A stretch of 64,000 nucleotides of DNA from an uncultured Flavobacteriaceae bacterium (GTDB lineage Bacteria; Bacteroidota; Bacteroidia; Flavobacteriales; Flavobacteriaceae): positions 124,001 to 188,000 of the forward strand of contig CANMFO010000006.1 in assembly GCA_947497245.1 (NCBI GenBank), given 5' to 3'. How positions within the stretch are numbered: the stretch's first letter is position 1; each line of letters starts with the position of its first letter. A program made the position numbers and the translations under genes. Shown piece after piece: positions 9,434 to 19,819 of this stretch. The notes beneath the pieces were generated by a model, which saw only the letters and a program-made list of their open reading frames with translations, was not told the DNA's origin and did no database searches.

Positions 9434-12160
9434 TCATTCGTCCGCAATATTGGGCGCCAACCACTTGGTGGCCTTGGCCATGGGAATACCCTTCCGTTGG
9501 GCAAAATCGGCCACTTGGTCTTCCTTGATCTTTCCCAGGCCAAAATAACGGGCTTCGGCATTACCAAAATAATACCCGCTTACCGATGCGGCCGGCCACA
9601 TGGCCAAACCTTCGGTTAATTTTACCCCAATCCTTTCCTCGACCTGCAACAGTTCCCAAATCGTCAGTTTTTCCAGATGATCCGGGCAAGCAGGATATCC
9701 GGGAGCGGGACGGATGCCCTTGTACGATTCCCCGATCAAATCCTCGTTGCTCAGATTCTCGTTGGTCGCGTAGCCCCAATGCCCCGTGCGAACCTCCTTG
9801 TGCAGGAATTCTGCAAAGGCCTCGGCCAAACGGTCGGCCAGGGCTTTGATCATAATAGCACTGTAATCATCCAGTTCCTCTTCATATACCTTTGCCAATT
9901 CGGCGGTTCCAAATCCAGTGGTGACACAAAAACAGCCTATATAATCCTGTTTCCCGCTTTCTTTGGGTGCGATGAAGTCAGAAAGGGCATAATCGGCGAC
10001 GCCTTCCCTTCTTTTTAATTGCTGTCGAAGCGTGTGGAAAACAAACTTTTTAGCGGTGCGATCTTCCCCTGCACCCTGGTCGATAACATCGTCAACAATA
10101 ACTTCGATATCGTCATCGTTAATGGTATTGGCCGGAAAAAGACCGAAGATCCCCTGGGCCTTCAACTGTTCCTCCCGAAGTACTTTTTCCAACATTTTCT
10201 GTGCATCGCCAAAAAGTTCCGTAGCCTGTTCACCCACTACTTCGTCCGTTAAAATGGCCGGGTATTTTCCGTGCAGTTCCCAACTTCTGAAAAAGGGTGT
10301 CCAATCGATAAAATCGATCAACTTCTGCAAGTCCATTTCCTCTATGACCTGGATTCCCAATTGCCTTGGCCTTACTATTTCGGAACTGTTCCAATCGATC
10401 TGGAACTTGTTTTTCCGAGCTTCCCTTATCGGTTTGTACTCTTTCTGCTTCCCACGGTTCAAAAACTTATCCCGGAACACCTCGTAATCGGCCTTAATCG
10501 ATTTCTTGTAGCCCGGGGAAGATTCCTTTTGCAGAAGATCGCCCACTACGGTCACTGCCCGGGAGGCATCGTTCACATGTACAACGGCATTGCTGTACTG
10601 GGGATCGATCTTCACGGCCGTATGCGCCTTGCTCGTAGTGGCGCCCCCGATCAACAACGGGACCTCAAAACTCTTGCGCTCCATCTCCTTGGCCAAATGC
10701 ACCATTTCGTCCAATGAGGGCGTTATCAGCCCACTAAGGCCGATGATATCCACTTTGTTTGCGATGGCCTCTGCAATTATCTTTTCAGGTGGCACCATTA
10801 CCCCCAGATCAACAATGTCGTAATTGTTGCACGCCAGTACCACGCTCACGATATTTTTTCCAATGTCATGGACATCGCCCTTCACGGTGGCCATCAAAAT
10901 TTTCCCGGCCCCTTCGGAGTCGCCGACCTGTGGATTGAGGAGTTTCTCCTCTTCGATATAGGGCAACAGGTAGGCCACTGCCTTTTTCATCACCCTGGCG
11001 GACTTCACCACTTGGGGCAAGAACATTTTTCCACTACCGAACAGATCCCCGACAACGTTCATCCCCGTCATCAGATGGCCCTCTATCACCTCGATCGGCT
11101 TATTGGCACCGGCCCTTGCCTCTTCCACGTCTTCCGTGATATATTGGTCGATACCCTTGACCAGAGCCCTTGTGATTCGCTCTTGCAAGGGGTCGTCCCG
11201 CCAGGACAGGTCTACCTTGCTTTCCTTGGCCTTTCCGACCACGCTTTCCGCAAAATCGAGCAAACGTTCCGTGGCGTCCTCCCTTCGGTCGAGGATTACG
11301 TCCTCTACACGTTCCAATAAATCTTTGGGGATATCGTCATAAACTTCCAACATTGTCGGGTTCACGATTCCCATGTTCATACCCGCTTTGATCGCATGGT
11401 ACAAAAAAACGGAGTGCATCGCTTCCCTAACGGGATTGTTGCCCCTAAAGGAAAATGATACATTGCTCACCCCACCGCTAACGCTGCAATGGGGCAGGTT
11501 TTCGCGCACCCACCGAGTGGCATCGATGAAATCCAGGGCATTGCGCCGGTGTTCTTCCATGCCCGTAGCCACGGGAAAGATGTTCAGGTCGAAAATAATG
11601 TCCTCCGGAGAGAAACCGACCTTACCGACCAAAACATCATAAGAACGTTTGGAAATCTCGATTCTTCTATCATAGTTGTCGGCCTGCCCTACCTCATCAA
11701 AGGCCATGACAATGACCGCGGCCCCATATCTCTTGATCAACTTGGCTTGCCTGATGAACTGCTCCTCCCCTTCTTTTAAACTAATGGAATTGACCACACA
11801 TTTTCCCTGTACCACTTGCAGTCCGGCCTCAATGATCTCCCATTTCGAACTGTCGATCATTATGGGTACGCGGGCAATATCGGGCTCGGCAATGACCAGG
11901 TTCAAAAACTTCACCATGGCCTCTTTGCCATCGATCAGTCCATCATCCATATTGATATCGATAATCTGCGCACCGCCCTCCACCTGGTGGCGTGCCACAT
12001 CCAATGCCTCCTCGAACTTTTCCTCCTTGATCAACCGAAGAAACTTCGCCGAACCGGCCACATTGGTCCGTTCGCCCACATTTATAAAATTGCTCTCCGG
12101 GGTAACGACCAGGGGTTCAAGGCCTGATAATTTAAGATATTTGGGTTCAATTTCACTCAT
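9434..12160 (-). CDS. metH: Cobalamin-dependent methionine synthase, folate/B12/activation part (split MetH)
   Basis: This 908-residue protein holds three of the four usual MetH modules. They are a pterin-binding methyl-THF domain (residues about 20-280, [14 protein letters not shown]), the cap plus B12-binding domain with the cobalt-ligand histidine in DVHDIGKN (H431), and the SAM-dependent reactivation domain (about 580-908, [11 protein letters not shown] and [12 protein letters not shown]). The homocysteine-binding module is encoded separately at 12438-13448, so two polypeptides must assemble. The start ATG overlaps the stop of the ABM gene as TAATG, suggesting coupled translation. A cobalamin supply is needed, but no B12 riboswitch is visible here; control is by the SAM-I leader upstream. 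Confidence 0.95.
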   Translation of the reverse strand: MSEIEPKYLKLSGLEPLVVTPESNFINVGERTNVAGSAKFLRLIKEEKFEEALDVARHQVEGGAQIIDINMDDGLIDGKEAMVKFLNLVIAEPDIARVPIMIDSSKWEIIEAGLQVVQGKCVVNSISLKEGEEQFIRQAKLIKRYGAAVIVMAFDEVGQADNYDRRIEISKRSYDVLVGKVGFSPEDIIFDLNIFPVATGMEEHRRNALDFIDATRWVRENLPHCSVSGGVSNVSFSFRGNNPVREAMHSVFLYHAIKAGMNMGIVNPTMLEVYDDIPKDLLERVEDVILDRREDATERLLDFAESVVGKAKESKVDLSWRDDPLQERITRALVKGIDQYITEDVEEARAGANKPIEVIEGHLMTGMNVVGDLFGSGKMFLPQVVKSARVMKKAVAYLLPYIEEEKLLNPQVGDSEGAGKILMATVKGDVHDIGKNIVSVVLACNNYDIVDLGVMVPPEKIIAEAIANKVDIIGLSGLITPSLDEMVHLAKEMERKSFEVPLLIGGATTSKAHTAVKIDPQYSNAVVHVNDASRAVTVVGDLLQKESSPGYKKSIKADYEVFRDKFLNRGKQKEYKPIREARKNKFQIDWNSSEIVRPRQLGIQVIEEMDLQKLIDFIDWTPFFRSWELHGKYPAILTDEVVGEQATELFGDAQKMLEKVLREEQLKAQGIFGLFPANTINDDDIEVIVDDVIDQGAGEDRTAKKFVFHTLRQQLKRREGVADYALSDFIAPKESGKQDYIGCFCVTTGFGTAELAKVYEEELDDYSAIMIKALADRLAEAFAEFLHKEVRTGHWGYATNENLSNEDLIGESYKGIRPAPGYPACPDHLEKLTIWELLQVEERIGVKLTEGLAMWPAASVSGYYFGNAEARYFGLGKIKEDQVADFAQRKGIPMAKATKWLAPNIADE

Positions 12161-12437
12161 TATTGATAGTGCAATACTTCTGGAAACGGTTCATAAAAAT
12201 GATGTAACAATTTCTTCCAATCTTGATACTGGGGCGACTGGCGAAAGCCGATCTCGTGATCATCCAAAGTCTCCCATTCTACCAAAAGGATGTATTGATG
12301 GTCATTTTCAACACATTTCTTAAGTTGATGGGAAACATACCCCTTCATGGATGCGATGATCGACGAGGCCCGAACAAAATTTTGCTCGAACGCTTCGGTC
12401 TGCCCTTCCTTGATATGCAGTGCCGCCACTTCCAATA

Positions 12438-12441
<4 letters not shown>
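12160..12441 (-). CDS. ABM-family small monooxygenase-like protein inside the metH operon
   Basis: The 93-residue product has the ferredoxin-like antibiotic biosynthesis monooxygenase (ABM) pattern: [16 protein letters not shown], a central [10 protein letters not shown] strand and [13 protein letters not shown]. Such proteins form dimers and include quinone- and haem-acting enzymes, but many have no known activity. Its start overlaps the stop of the homocysteine-binding metH part (ATGA), and its stop overlaps the start of the B12 part (TAATG), so all three are probably translated as a unit. Whether it has a role in methionine synthesis is unknown. Confidence 0.8.
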
Positions 12442-13448
<1,007 letters not shown>

Positions 13449-13496
13449 ATCAATGTTTAATAGACCCTATCCCAAACCGTCAGGACGCACCGATTC

Positions 13497-13516
13497 TGCC
13501 CAAAAAAGGTTGGGCA
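13497..13516 (-). promoter_or_regulatory. Hairpin in the metH leader, candidate expression platform
   Basis: TGCCCAA and TTGGGCA form a perfect 7-bp stem with a 6-nt loop, between the SAM-I aptamer and the metH start. No run of Ts follows, so it is not a classic terminator. It may be part of the riboswitch expression platform. Confidence 0.4.
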
Positions 13517-13564
13517 ATGTACAGTGGAATATCAAGTAGGGAAGGGAAAACCTAGATTTTTTCG

Positions 13565-13691
13565 GTTATCTGTCCCGAACATATTTCAGGATAGAATGTA
13601 GCACCTTCTTTTTCCCGAGTCGATAGATCTTGGAGTGAAAAAGGGTTGCTAAGGTTTCAAAGGGTCTACTCCCTCCACCTTTCTTGATAAC
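13565..13691 (-). promoter_or_regulatory. SAM-I (S-box) riboswitch upstream of the metH-metF operon
   Basis: Read on the minus strand, the aptamer opens with GTTATCAAGAAAGGTGGAGG, continues through AGACCCTTTGAAACC and TTAGCAACCC, and has AAGGTGCTACATTC near its 3' side, all SAM-I core elements. P1 is closed by GTTATC (13691-13686) with GATAAC (13570-13565). It lies upstream of the split metH genes and metF and should lower their expression when SAM is plentiful. A copy with the same opening lies upstream of metY. Confidence 0.93.
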
Positions 13692-13719
13692 GGCATATCA
13701 GTTTGCTAAAGAACTAGTG

Positions 13720-13750
13720 CAAAGTAACGTCACAGAAGCTTCATAAACAA
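13720..13750 (-). promoter_or_regulatory. Probable promoter of the metH riboswitch transcript
   Basis: On the minus strand a TTG (13750-13748), a 20-bp spacer and TTACTTTG (13727-13720) resemble the Bacteroidota promoter pattern TTG-N19/20-TANNTTTG, with one mismatch in the -7 box. Transcription would begin about 20 nt before the riboswitch aptamer, which fits well. Confidence 0.5.
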
Positions 13751-13785
13751 GGAAAGTGGTTAGTTTTTAAACGGGGGGAGGGCAC

Positions 13786-13823
13786 AAAAAAAACCTCCAG
13801 ACCGAATCGATCGTGGAGGTTTT
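13786..13823 (-). terminator. Rho-independent terminator of the sulfate-assimilation operon
   Basis: AAACCTCCA (13791-13799) pairs with TGGAGGTTT (13814-13822); on the minus strand the stem is followed by eight Ts. It lies 25 bp after the ferredoxin-NADP reductase stop and separates the sulfur operon from the metH transcript. Confidence 0.9.
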
Positions 13824-13847
13824 CCGACTAATTCAAATAAAATAACC

Positions 13848-14909
13848 TTACGCGATACTCTGTACCACTTCTTTTTTTGCTTCTTTCTTACTGCCGTCAA
13901 AGCCTTCAACACCGCCTACCGTGGTGTACTTCATTACGAATCGCTTTCCAGGATTGATCAGTTGGTATGCGTATTGGCACATCACGGCCGCTTCATGGAA
14001 ACCTGATAGGATGAGCTTGAGCTTGCCCTCATAGGTGTTCACATCGCCAATTGCAAAGACCCCCGGAATATTGGTCTGGTAGTCCTTGGCGTTGTTCACT
14101 TTTATGGCGTTTTTTTCAATTTCCAGCCCCCAGTCCCCAATGGGTCCCAGTTTAGGGGAAAGTCCGAACAATGGAATGAAGCTGTCGGTCTCCACATAGG
14201 TTTCCCCTTTATCGGCGTTGTTGTGCTTAATCACCACGGCCTCTAAATGTTCGTCGCCGTATAAGCGGCTTACCTCGGCCTCCGTGAAGAGTTTTATTTT
14301 GCCCATTTTGGCCAGTTCGGCAGCTTTTTCAACGGAATCCAGCGCTCCCCGAAACTCATTTCTCCGGTGCACCAAGGATACTTCCGAGGCCACATCGGCC
14401 AGAAAGATTGCCCAGTCAAGGGCAGAATCCCCCCCTCCGGCGATAACGACCTTTTTATTGCGATATACCTCGGGGTCCTTGACCATATAGGCCACACCTT
14501 TATCCTCAAAATCCTGGATATTGGCAATAGGCGGTTTCCTGGGTTCAAAAGAGCCAAGCCCTCCAGCGATGACCACCACTGGGGCCTGATGTTTCGTACC
14601 TTTGTTGGTGGTGACCACAAATGACCCATCGTCCAACTTATCCAAAGTTTCAGCCCTTTCCCCAAGGGTGAACCCAGGTTCAAACGGCTTGATCTGCTCC
14701 ATTAAATTGCTGACCAGGTCACCTGCCAAAATCTCCGGGAACGCCGGAATATCATAGATCGGTTTTTTGGGGTATATTTCGGAACATTGCCCTCCCGGTT
14801 GCGCCAGCGCATCGATTAAATGGGTCTTCAATTTTAGCAGTCCGGCCTCAAAGACCGTAAACAATCCCGTAGGGCCCGCGCCAATAATCAATATATCAGT
14901 TTTTATCAT
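13848..14909 (-). CDS. Ferredoxin/flavodoxin--NADP reductase, thioredoxin-reductase-like (YumC type)
   Basis: A 353-residue flavoprotein of the thioredoxin-reductase-like FNR group. It has an N-terminal FAD motif (LIIGAGPTGLFTVFEAG), a second Rossmann NADPH motif (VVIAGGGDSALDWA, about residue 157), and a C-terminal FAD contact (GVFAIGDVNTYEGK). It lacks the redox CxxC of true thioredoxin reductases, as expected for YumC. As last gene of the sulfur operon it probably reduces a ferredoxin that feeds the sirohaem sulfite reductase encoded three genes upstream; this link is inferred from position. Confidence 0.88.
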   Translation of the reverse strand: MIKTDILIIGAGPTGLFTVFEAGLLKLKTHLIDALAQPGGQCSEIYPKKPIYDIPAFPEILAGDLVSNLMEQIKPFEPGFTLGERAETLDKLDDGSFVVTTNKGTKHQAPVVVIAGGLGSFEPRKPPIANIQDFEDKGVAYMVKDPEVYRNKKVVIAGGGDSALDWAIFLADVASEVSLVHRRNEFRGALDSVEKAAELAKMGKIKLFTEAEVSRLYGDEHLEAVVIKHNNADKGETYVETDSFIPLFGLSPKLGPIGDWGLEIEKNAIKVNNAKDYQTNIPGVFAIGDVNTYEGKLKLILSGFHEAAVMCQYAYQLINPGKRFVMKYTTVGGVEGFDGSKKEAKKEVVQSIA

Positions 14910-14921
14910 TTTTGAATCGTT

Positions 14922-15500
14922 TTATACTTTTTCAACCAATTTTTGGGTTATTTCGTTCATTTTATCCACTTTTTGCTCAAAATCACCTTTTAGCGTTTTT
15001 CTGTAATCGTTCAGGTTCTGCACCATTTGACTGATATCATCCGGAATCACCTCTTCAAAAAATTGTCGCAACCGCTTGGCCGTGGTGGGAGATTTTCCAT
15101 TGGTGGAAATCGCCACTTTCACGTTCCCTTTGGTCACGATCCCACCCATATAAAAATCACAATAAGGCGGGTTATCGGCCACATTCACTAGCTTGTCCAT
15201 GGCCCGACAATTGTTATAAACCTGTATGTTTACTTCCGGTACGTCGGTTGTGGCAATGACCAGGTGCTTCCCGTGTAAATATTTTTCATGATACCAGTCC
15301 TTTATCAAAGTCACGTCATATTTGGCGGCCAATTCCAAAGTGCCTTTTCTGAACATTGGCGATACCATGGTAATCTTTGCATCCGGACTGGACTTGGTCA
15401 AAAAAGTGAGCTTTTCTTCGGCCACATGTCCTCCACCGACAATCAGCACGTGAAGATTGGCAGTTTTCAGGAATATCGGATATAGCGTATTTCGGTCCAT
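14922..15500 (-). CDS. cysG: Precorrin-2 dehydrogenase / sirohydrochlorin ferrochelatase (Met8/CysG N-terminal type)
   Basis: The 192-residue product corresponds to the CysG-B/Met8 part. It has an NAD-binding motif VLIVGGGHVAEEKL (residues about 14-27) and a helical dimerisation and active-site region containing ISTNGKSPTTAKRLRQF. It should oxidise precorrin-2 and insert iron to make sirohaem for the sulfite reductase. The methylase is a separate protein, CobA, whose stop lies 2 bp before this ATG (TGAACATG). The TTG six bases upstream is less likely. The gene ends 13 bp before the reductase gene. Confidence 0.9.
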   Translation of the reverse strand: MDRNTLYPIFLKTANLHVLIVGGGHVAEEKLTFLTKSSPDAKITMVSPMFRKGTLELAAKYDVTLIKDWYHEKYLHGKHLVIATTDVPEVNIQVYNNCRAMDKLVNVADNPPYCDFYMGGIVTKGNVKVAISTNGKSPTTAKRLRQFFEEVIPDDISQMVQNLNDYRKTLKGDFEQKVDKMNEITQKLVEKV

Positions 15501-15502
15501 GT

Positions 15503-16270
15503 TCAAAAACTCAGTTCTTGATGTGCATATTCATTTTGGATGTCCAAAATCCGTTCCCTATGGCGGACCACCTCACCAATAACGATGGTGGCGGGATTGG
15601 TCAGTTGTAAGCGCTCCACCTCCTCTTCTATAGAGGTGATGGTACCCACGCCCACCTTTTCATTGGCCAGGGTTCCACTTTGAATGATGGCAATGGGCAT
15701 TTCTGATTTCCCCGCCTTTTTGAACCTTTCAACAATCTGGTGCAGTTTGCCCATTCCCATGAGAATGACCACCGTGGCACTCGACTTGGCCGCCAAGGCG
15801 ACATCATCGGATAATTTATGTTCCTTGGTCGTTCCGGTAATGACCCAAAAACTTTGGGCAGATCCCCTTTTCGTAACAGGAATGTGCTGTGCGGCGGGTA
15901 CTGAAAGTGCGGAAGAAATTCCCGGCACCACTGCCACTTTTACACCAAGACGTGCCGCATATTCCATTTCCTCGGCACCTCTCCCGAACACAAATGGATC
16001 ACCGCCTTTCAATCGAACCACATGACCGTGCGATTTGGCCCTGCTTACGATCAGCTGGTTGATCTGTTCCTGTTGGTGGGAATAACATCCCTTGCGTTTC
16101 CCTACAAAAATATGCTCGGCGTTTGGTGCATATTCCAATAGCTCGGGATCGACCAAAGCGTCGTACATGACCACGTCGGCGCATCGCAAGACCTTAAGGG
16201 CCTTGAGCGTAATCAATTCGACATCTCCCGGGCCTGCACCTATAACCGTTAATGTAGGTTGTTTATGCAT
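15503..16270 (-). CDS. cobA: Uroporphyrinogen-III C-methyltransferase (SUMT)
   Basis: It makes precorrin-2 from uroporphyrinogen III with two SAM, the first step to sirohaem. The start MHKQPTLTVIGAGPGDVELI is chosen because the fold begins there; the in-frame extension to 16441 only mirrors the upstream gene. Marks are GAGPGDVELITLKAL, the KGGDPFVFGRGAEE substrate-binding segment and VVPGISSALSVPA. Length (255 residues) fits stand-alone SUMT. Its ATG overlaps the last codons of the sulfite reductase gene by 8 bp, so translation is probably coupled. It is also a SAM consumer inside the SAM-making cluster. Confidence 0.93.
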   Translation of the reverse strand: MHKQPTLTVIGAGPGDVELITLKALKVLRCADVVMYDALVDPELLEYAPNAEHIFVGKRKGCYSHQQEQINQLIVSRAKSHGHVVRLKGGDPFVFGRGAEEMEYAARLGVKVAVVPGISSALSVPAAQHIPVTKRGSAQSFWVITGTTKEHKLSDDVALAAKSSATVVILMGMGKLHQIVERFKKAGKSEMPIAIIQSGTLANEKVGVGTITSIEEEVERLQLTNPATIVIGEVVRHRERILDIQNEYAHQELSF

Positions 16271-18353
16271 GTTCCAATTCCAATTTTCTATACTCTTCCA
16301 CTTGTTGCAAAAAGGCTTTGGCATCTTCCAAGTAGCTTGTTGCAAAGGTTTCGGTAGGATCGTTCTGGTTGAGTTGCAGAACGGTTTTTCCAAAACCGTC
16401 CCCAAGTTCAATTCTTCCGGTTGCAACGAACTTTTCATCAAAATCCTTAATGATACCGGCGTGCGTATTGGTCTTTACATTTTCGGCCGTGAGCATCGCC
16501 TTGGCCGAATTCACCATGGAGGAGTAGGAATGGTAGATACTCGCCGCCCATTTGCCATCCTCAAGGTTCAATTGTGCATTGCCGATCTTTTCCTCGCTTT
16601 CGAACAACAAGGTGGCGATCAGATCGATGACCACCCCGGCGCACTCACCTATACCAATGGCCTTTTTGTATTTTTCCGTATTGCCCCAGTCGATAAAATC
16701 TTCCTGGACCAAATTTTCAATATCGGCAAGGGGTTTAAGGAAATCATAGAAGTAATGCTCTCCTTTTTCCGCATAATATTCAGCAAAACTGGCGCCATTG
16801 CCGTTTTTATCGAAATCGTTCAGGACCAACCGCAGGGCTTCCGGTCCCCTCTTACTGGGCACCTTGATCACCTTGTCGGCGAACCTTCCGTTCCCGTCTC
16901 CAAAATTGCCACCTCCCAACAACACCTGTAGGGCCGGTGCGACCCTTTTGTCCTTGGTACGGATGCTCATTCCCTGAAAACCTATATTGGCCATATTGTG
17001 TTGCCCACAGGCATTCATACAACCGCTTATTTTGATGACCACATCGGGGTTGCTGATATATTGGGGATATTCCGCTTTGATGATCCTTTCGAGCTCTTCC
17101 GCAATACCCGTACTGCTGGAAATACCCAAATTGCAGGTATCCGTGCCCGGACAGGCGGTGATATCCAGTGCTTTGTTATATCCCGCTTCCACAAAGCCCA
17201 ACTTTTTCAACTCGCTATAGAAAAACGGGACCAAGGCTTCCTTTACATAGGGGATCAAAATGTTCTGCCGAAGGGACAAACGGATTTCCCCCGCAGCGTA
17301 TTTTTCGACCAGATCGGCCAACAAACGGGCCTTGTCGGTATAAAAATCCCCCAACAATACCTTAATTCCGATGGCAACATAGCCCAGCTGCCTCTGAGGT
17401 ACCAGATTGGTCGATTTCCATTGCCCAAAATCTTGATCATCATCGATTTCGACCTGTGGTACTTCCACCTCGGCGATCTGCACCCTTGGATACGTTTCCG
17501 CGTCTATGGCGAACGATTCATAGGGAACCGCCCTTTGTTCCGTCAGCAATAAGGCTTTAAAACCATCCAGGCCGATATCTTTCAACAAGAACTTCATGCG
17601 GGCCTTGGCCCTGCTCTTGCGTTCCCCATAGCGGTCAAAAACCCGAATCACGCCCTCCATTAACGGAATGATCTTATCGGTGGCCAAAAAGGAAAACAGG
17701 ACATCGGCGTGTCTGGGCTGTGAACCCAATCCGCCTCCCAGCATAACTTTAAAGCCCCTCTGTCCGTTTTCGATTTTGGCTATAAAGCCCAAATCGTGCA
17801 TATAGGACAGTCCGGTGTCCGCGTCACTTGAGGAAAAGGAGACTTTGAACTTCCGGCCCATCTCCTGTCCTATGGGATTCCGTAGAAAATATTTGAAAAC
17901 GGCATCGGCATAAGGGGATACATCGAAGGGTTCGTCCACATCAATTCCCGCTGTTTCACTTGCCGTAACATTGCGAACGGTGTTCCCACAGGCCTCACGG
18001 AGGGTAACCTCATCTTTTTCCAACTCCGCCCAAAGCTCCGGGGTCCGGTTCAGGTCCACGTAGTGGATCTGAATGTCCTGTCGGGTAGTGATATGAAGGC
18101 GGCCGGTGGAATATTCATCCGCCACATCGGAAATACGCCTTAATTGTCGGGAAGTCACCTTGCCATATGGGAGCTTGATCCGTATCATCTGGACACCTTC
18201 CTGCCGTTGACCGTAAACACCACGGGCCAAGCGGAGGCTCCTGAATTTCTCTTCATCCAGTTTCCCTTCGTTGAACTGACGGATTTTAGCCTCCAGTTCG
18301 AGGATGTCTCTTTCTACAATGGGGTTCTCTATTTCTGTTCTAAAACTTTGCAT
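16263..18353 (-). CDS. Sirohaem/4Fe-4S sulfite (nitrite) reductase with C-terminal helical extension
   Basis: A 696-residue enzyme of the assimilatory nitrite/sulfite reductase family. Two sirohaem/ferredoxin-like half domains are visible, and four cluster-ligand cysteines in ACPGTDTCNLG (C401, C407) and SGCMNACGQ (C445, C449). Sulfite rather than nitrite is inferred from the cys and sirohaem genes around it. Residues from about 565 to 696 form an added helical domain (GIGECAGVVIDLIATLLFES onward) resembling HEPN-type regions, not needed by classical CysI. The gene follows a 138-bp spacer holding the third copy of the CTAT-N3-TTTAATAG element, so it may have its own controlled promoter. Confidence 0.9.
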   Translation of the reverse strand: MQSFRTEIENPIVERDILELEAKIRQFNEGKLDEEKFRSLRLARGVYGQRQEGVQMIRIKLPYGKVTSRQLRRISDVADEYSTGRLHITTRQDIQIHYVDLNRTPELWAELEKDEVTLREACGNTVRNVTASETAGIDVDEPFDVSPYADAVFKYFLRNPIGQEMGRKFKVSFSSSDADTGLSYMHDLGFIAKIENGQRGFKVMLGGGLGSQPRHADVLFSFLATDKIIPLMEGVIRVFDRYGERKSRAKARMKFLLKDIGLDGFKALLLTEQRAVPYESFAIDAETYPRVQIAEVEVPQVEIDDDQDFGQWKSTNLVPQRQLGYVAIGIKVLLGDFYTDKARLLADLVEKYAAGEIRLSLRQNILIPYVKEALVPFFYSELKKLGFVEAGYNKALDITACPGTDTCNLGISSSTGIAEELERIIKAEYPQYISNPDVVIKISGCMNACGQHNMANIGFQGMSIRTKDKRVAPALQVLLGGGNFGDGNGRFADKVIKVPSKRGPEALRLVLNDFDKNGNGASFAEYYAEKGEHYFYDFLKPLADIENLVQEDFIDWGNTEKYKKAIGIGECAGVVIDLIATLLFESEEKIGNAQLNLEDGKWAASIYHSYSSMVNSAKAMLTAENVKTNTHAGIIKDFDEKFVATGRIELGDGFGKTVLQLNQNDPTETFATSYLEDAKAFLQQVEEYRKLELEHA

Positions 18354-18414
18354 ATTTTTTTTTAAAGGGTCTTGTGTCCGGTATCGGGTCCCAAATCATT
18401 TTATTACATTTTTC

Positions 18415-18429
18415 CTATGGGTTTAATAG
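18415..18429. promoter_or_regulatory. Candidate sulfur-regulon operator, site 3 (CTAT-N3-TTTA-ATAG)
   Basis: CTATGGGTTTAATAG keeps all 12 fixed positions of the element seen twice upstream of cysH. Extended arms are CCTAT and ATAGG. It sits 62 bp before the sulfite reductase start in the cysN-sir spacer. Regulator identity (the nearby Rrf2 protein) is inferred. Confidence 0.6.
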
Positions 18430-18463
18430 GCTTAAATTAAGGTCGATTTTATATTCATTGGGT

Positions 18464-18483
18464 AGGTGTCCCTGTGGGACCTT
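18464..18483 (-). promoter_or_regulatory. Stem-loop just after cysN
   Basis: On the minus strand AGGTCCC and GGGACACCT can pair with one bulged base around an ACA loop, 9 bp after the cysN stop. No T-run follows, so it may be a weak attenuator or an RNA-processing/stability element between cysN and sir. Confidence 0.3.
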
Positions 18484-18491
18484 GACATTAT

Positions 18492-19739
18492 TTAATTGAT
18501 AAATCCGGCTCCAACGGTATTGTTCGATTGGGTATCTATGAGTATGAACGAGCCATTGGTTCTGTGATCTTTGAACTTGTCAAAGAAAATGGGTTTGTTC
18601 AGTTTGAAGCGCACCTGGGCAATATCGTTCATGCCCAGACCATCGACTTCCGTATCGATTCCGGAGTAGTCCGGATTGATTTTGTGGTGAATGTTGTCCA
18701 CCTTGGCCAAAACCTTGTTCACCCCATGTTGTACAATATACTTGTTGCCGGGACTTAGTTTTTGGGAATCCATCCATGAGATCGTGGCGGTAAATTGTTT
18801 TTCGATGGCTGGTAGGTCCCCTGCCTTTACCAACATATCGCCCCTGCTCAAATTGATCTCATCTTCCAAGGTGATGGTAACCGATGACCTTCGGGAAGCC
18901 GTTTGGAACTTCTTGTCATAAAAATAAATGTCCTTGATTTTTGATCGGGTGAGGGATGGCAGGGCGACCACTTCGTCCCCCACATTCAACTCCCCTCCGT
19001 ATACCTTCCCGGCAAACCCCCTAAAATCGTGATGTTCCTCGGTTTTTGGCCGAATTACAAATTGTACGGGAAAACGTGGGGTGCCGACGTTATAAATATC
19101 TTTTCGCTCCACTTCTTCGAGATGGTCCAATAGGGTTTCGCCACTGTACCAGGGCATGTTTTGCGATTTGTTGACCACATTGTCCCCTTTAAGGGCACTA
19201 ACGGGTATGAACGTAATTTTTTGCTCTTGGTAATCCCGCTTGCCCATCAATTCCTCAAAATCGCTCTTGATGGCGTTGTACTTTTCTTCGGAAAAATCCA
19301 CCAGGTCCATTTTGTTGATGGCCACTACCACATCCTTGATGCGAAGTAGGTTGTTGATGAAAAAATGTCGGTTGGTCTGTTCAATGACCCCTTTTCTGGC
19401 ATCGATCAAAATAATGGCCACTTGGGAGGTCGAGGCGCCGGTCACCATGTTCCGCGTATATTCCACATGACCTGGTGTATCGGCTATGATATAGCTTTTT
19501 TTGGCGGTCGAGAAATAAATATGCGCCACGTCTATTGTGATTCCCTGCTCGCGTTCGGCAACCAGTCCATCCGTGGCCAAGGAGAAATCGAGATAGTCGT
19601 ATCCCTTTTGCTTGCTGGTTTTCTCTATGGCCTCCAGCTTGTCGGTGGTCAATGATTTTGTATCATATAGCAGCCTACCGATCAAGGTACTCTTTCCATC
19701 GTCGACACTTCCTGCTGTTGCTATTTTTAGTACGTCCAT
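18492..19739 (-). CDS. cysN: Sulfate adenylyltransferase GTPase subunit CysN
   Basis: The GTPase subunit drives APS synthesis with CysD. The start MDVLKIATAGSVDDGKST at 19739 gives a 415-residue protein; the upstream in-frame residues are unrelated. G1 is GSVDDGKST, G3 DTPGHVEY, G4 NKMD, and EF-Tu-like beta-barrel domains follow. It ends where CysN domains end, with no C-terminal APS kinase (CysC) domain fused. It follows cysD with an 80-bp gap and continues the minus-strand cys genes. Confidence 0.95.
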   Translation of the reverse strand: MDVLKIATAGSVDDGKSTLIGRLLYDTKSLTTDKLEAIEKTSKQKGYDYLDFSLATDGLVAEREQGITIDVAHIYFSTAKKSYIIADTPGHVEYTRNMVTGASTSQVAIILIDARKGVIEQTNRHFFINNLLRIKDVVVAINKMDLVDFSEEKYNAIKSDFEELMGKRDYQEQKITFIPVSALKGDNVVNKSQNMPWYSGETLLDHLEEVERKDIYNVGTPRFPVQFVIRPKTEEHHDFRGFAGKVYGGELNVGDEVVALPSLTRSKIKDIYFYDKKFQTASRRSSVTITLEDEINLSRGDMLVKAGDLPAIEKQFTATISWMDSQKLSPGNKYIVQHGVNKVLAKVDNIHHKINPDYSGIDTEVDGLGMNDIAQVRFKLNKPIFFDKFKDHRTNGSFILIDTQSNNTVGAGFIN

Positions 19740-19819
19740 TTTTTCTATTATAGTTAGTAGTTCGAATCCTGTGCTCGACATTGAGACTTTAAATTGTTTG
19801 CCGAACACGCTCCGCCTTA

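Noticed and set aside
13451-13468. TTTAATAG half of the sulfur operator in the metH leader
   Set aside because: The CTAT half is missing at the right distance, so it does not meet the element; it is treated as chance.
16092-16931. A 279-codon plus-strand frame opposite cobA and the sulfite reductase gene
   Set aside because: It spans the ends of two well-supported genes and has no motif.
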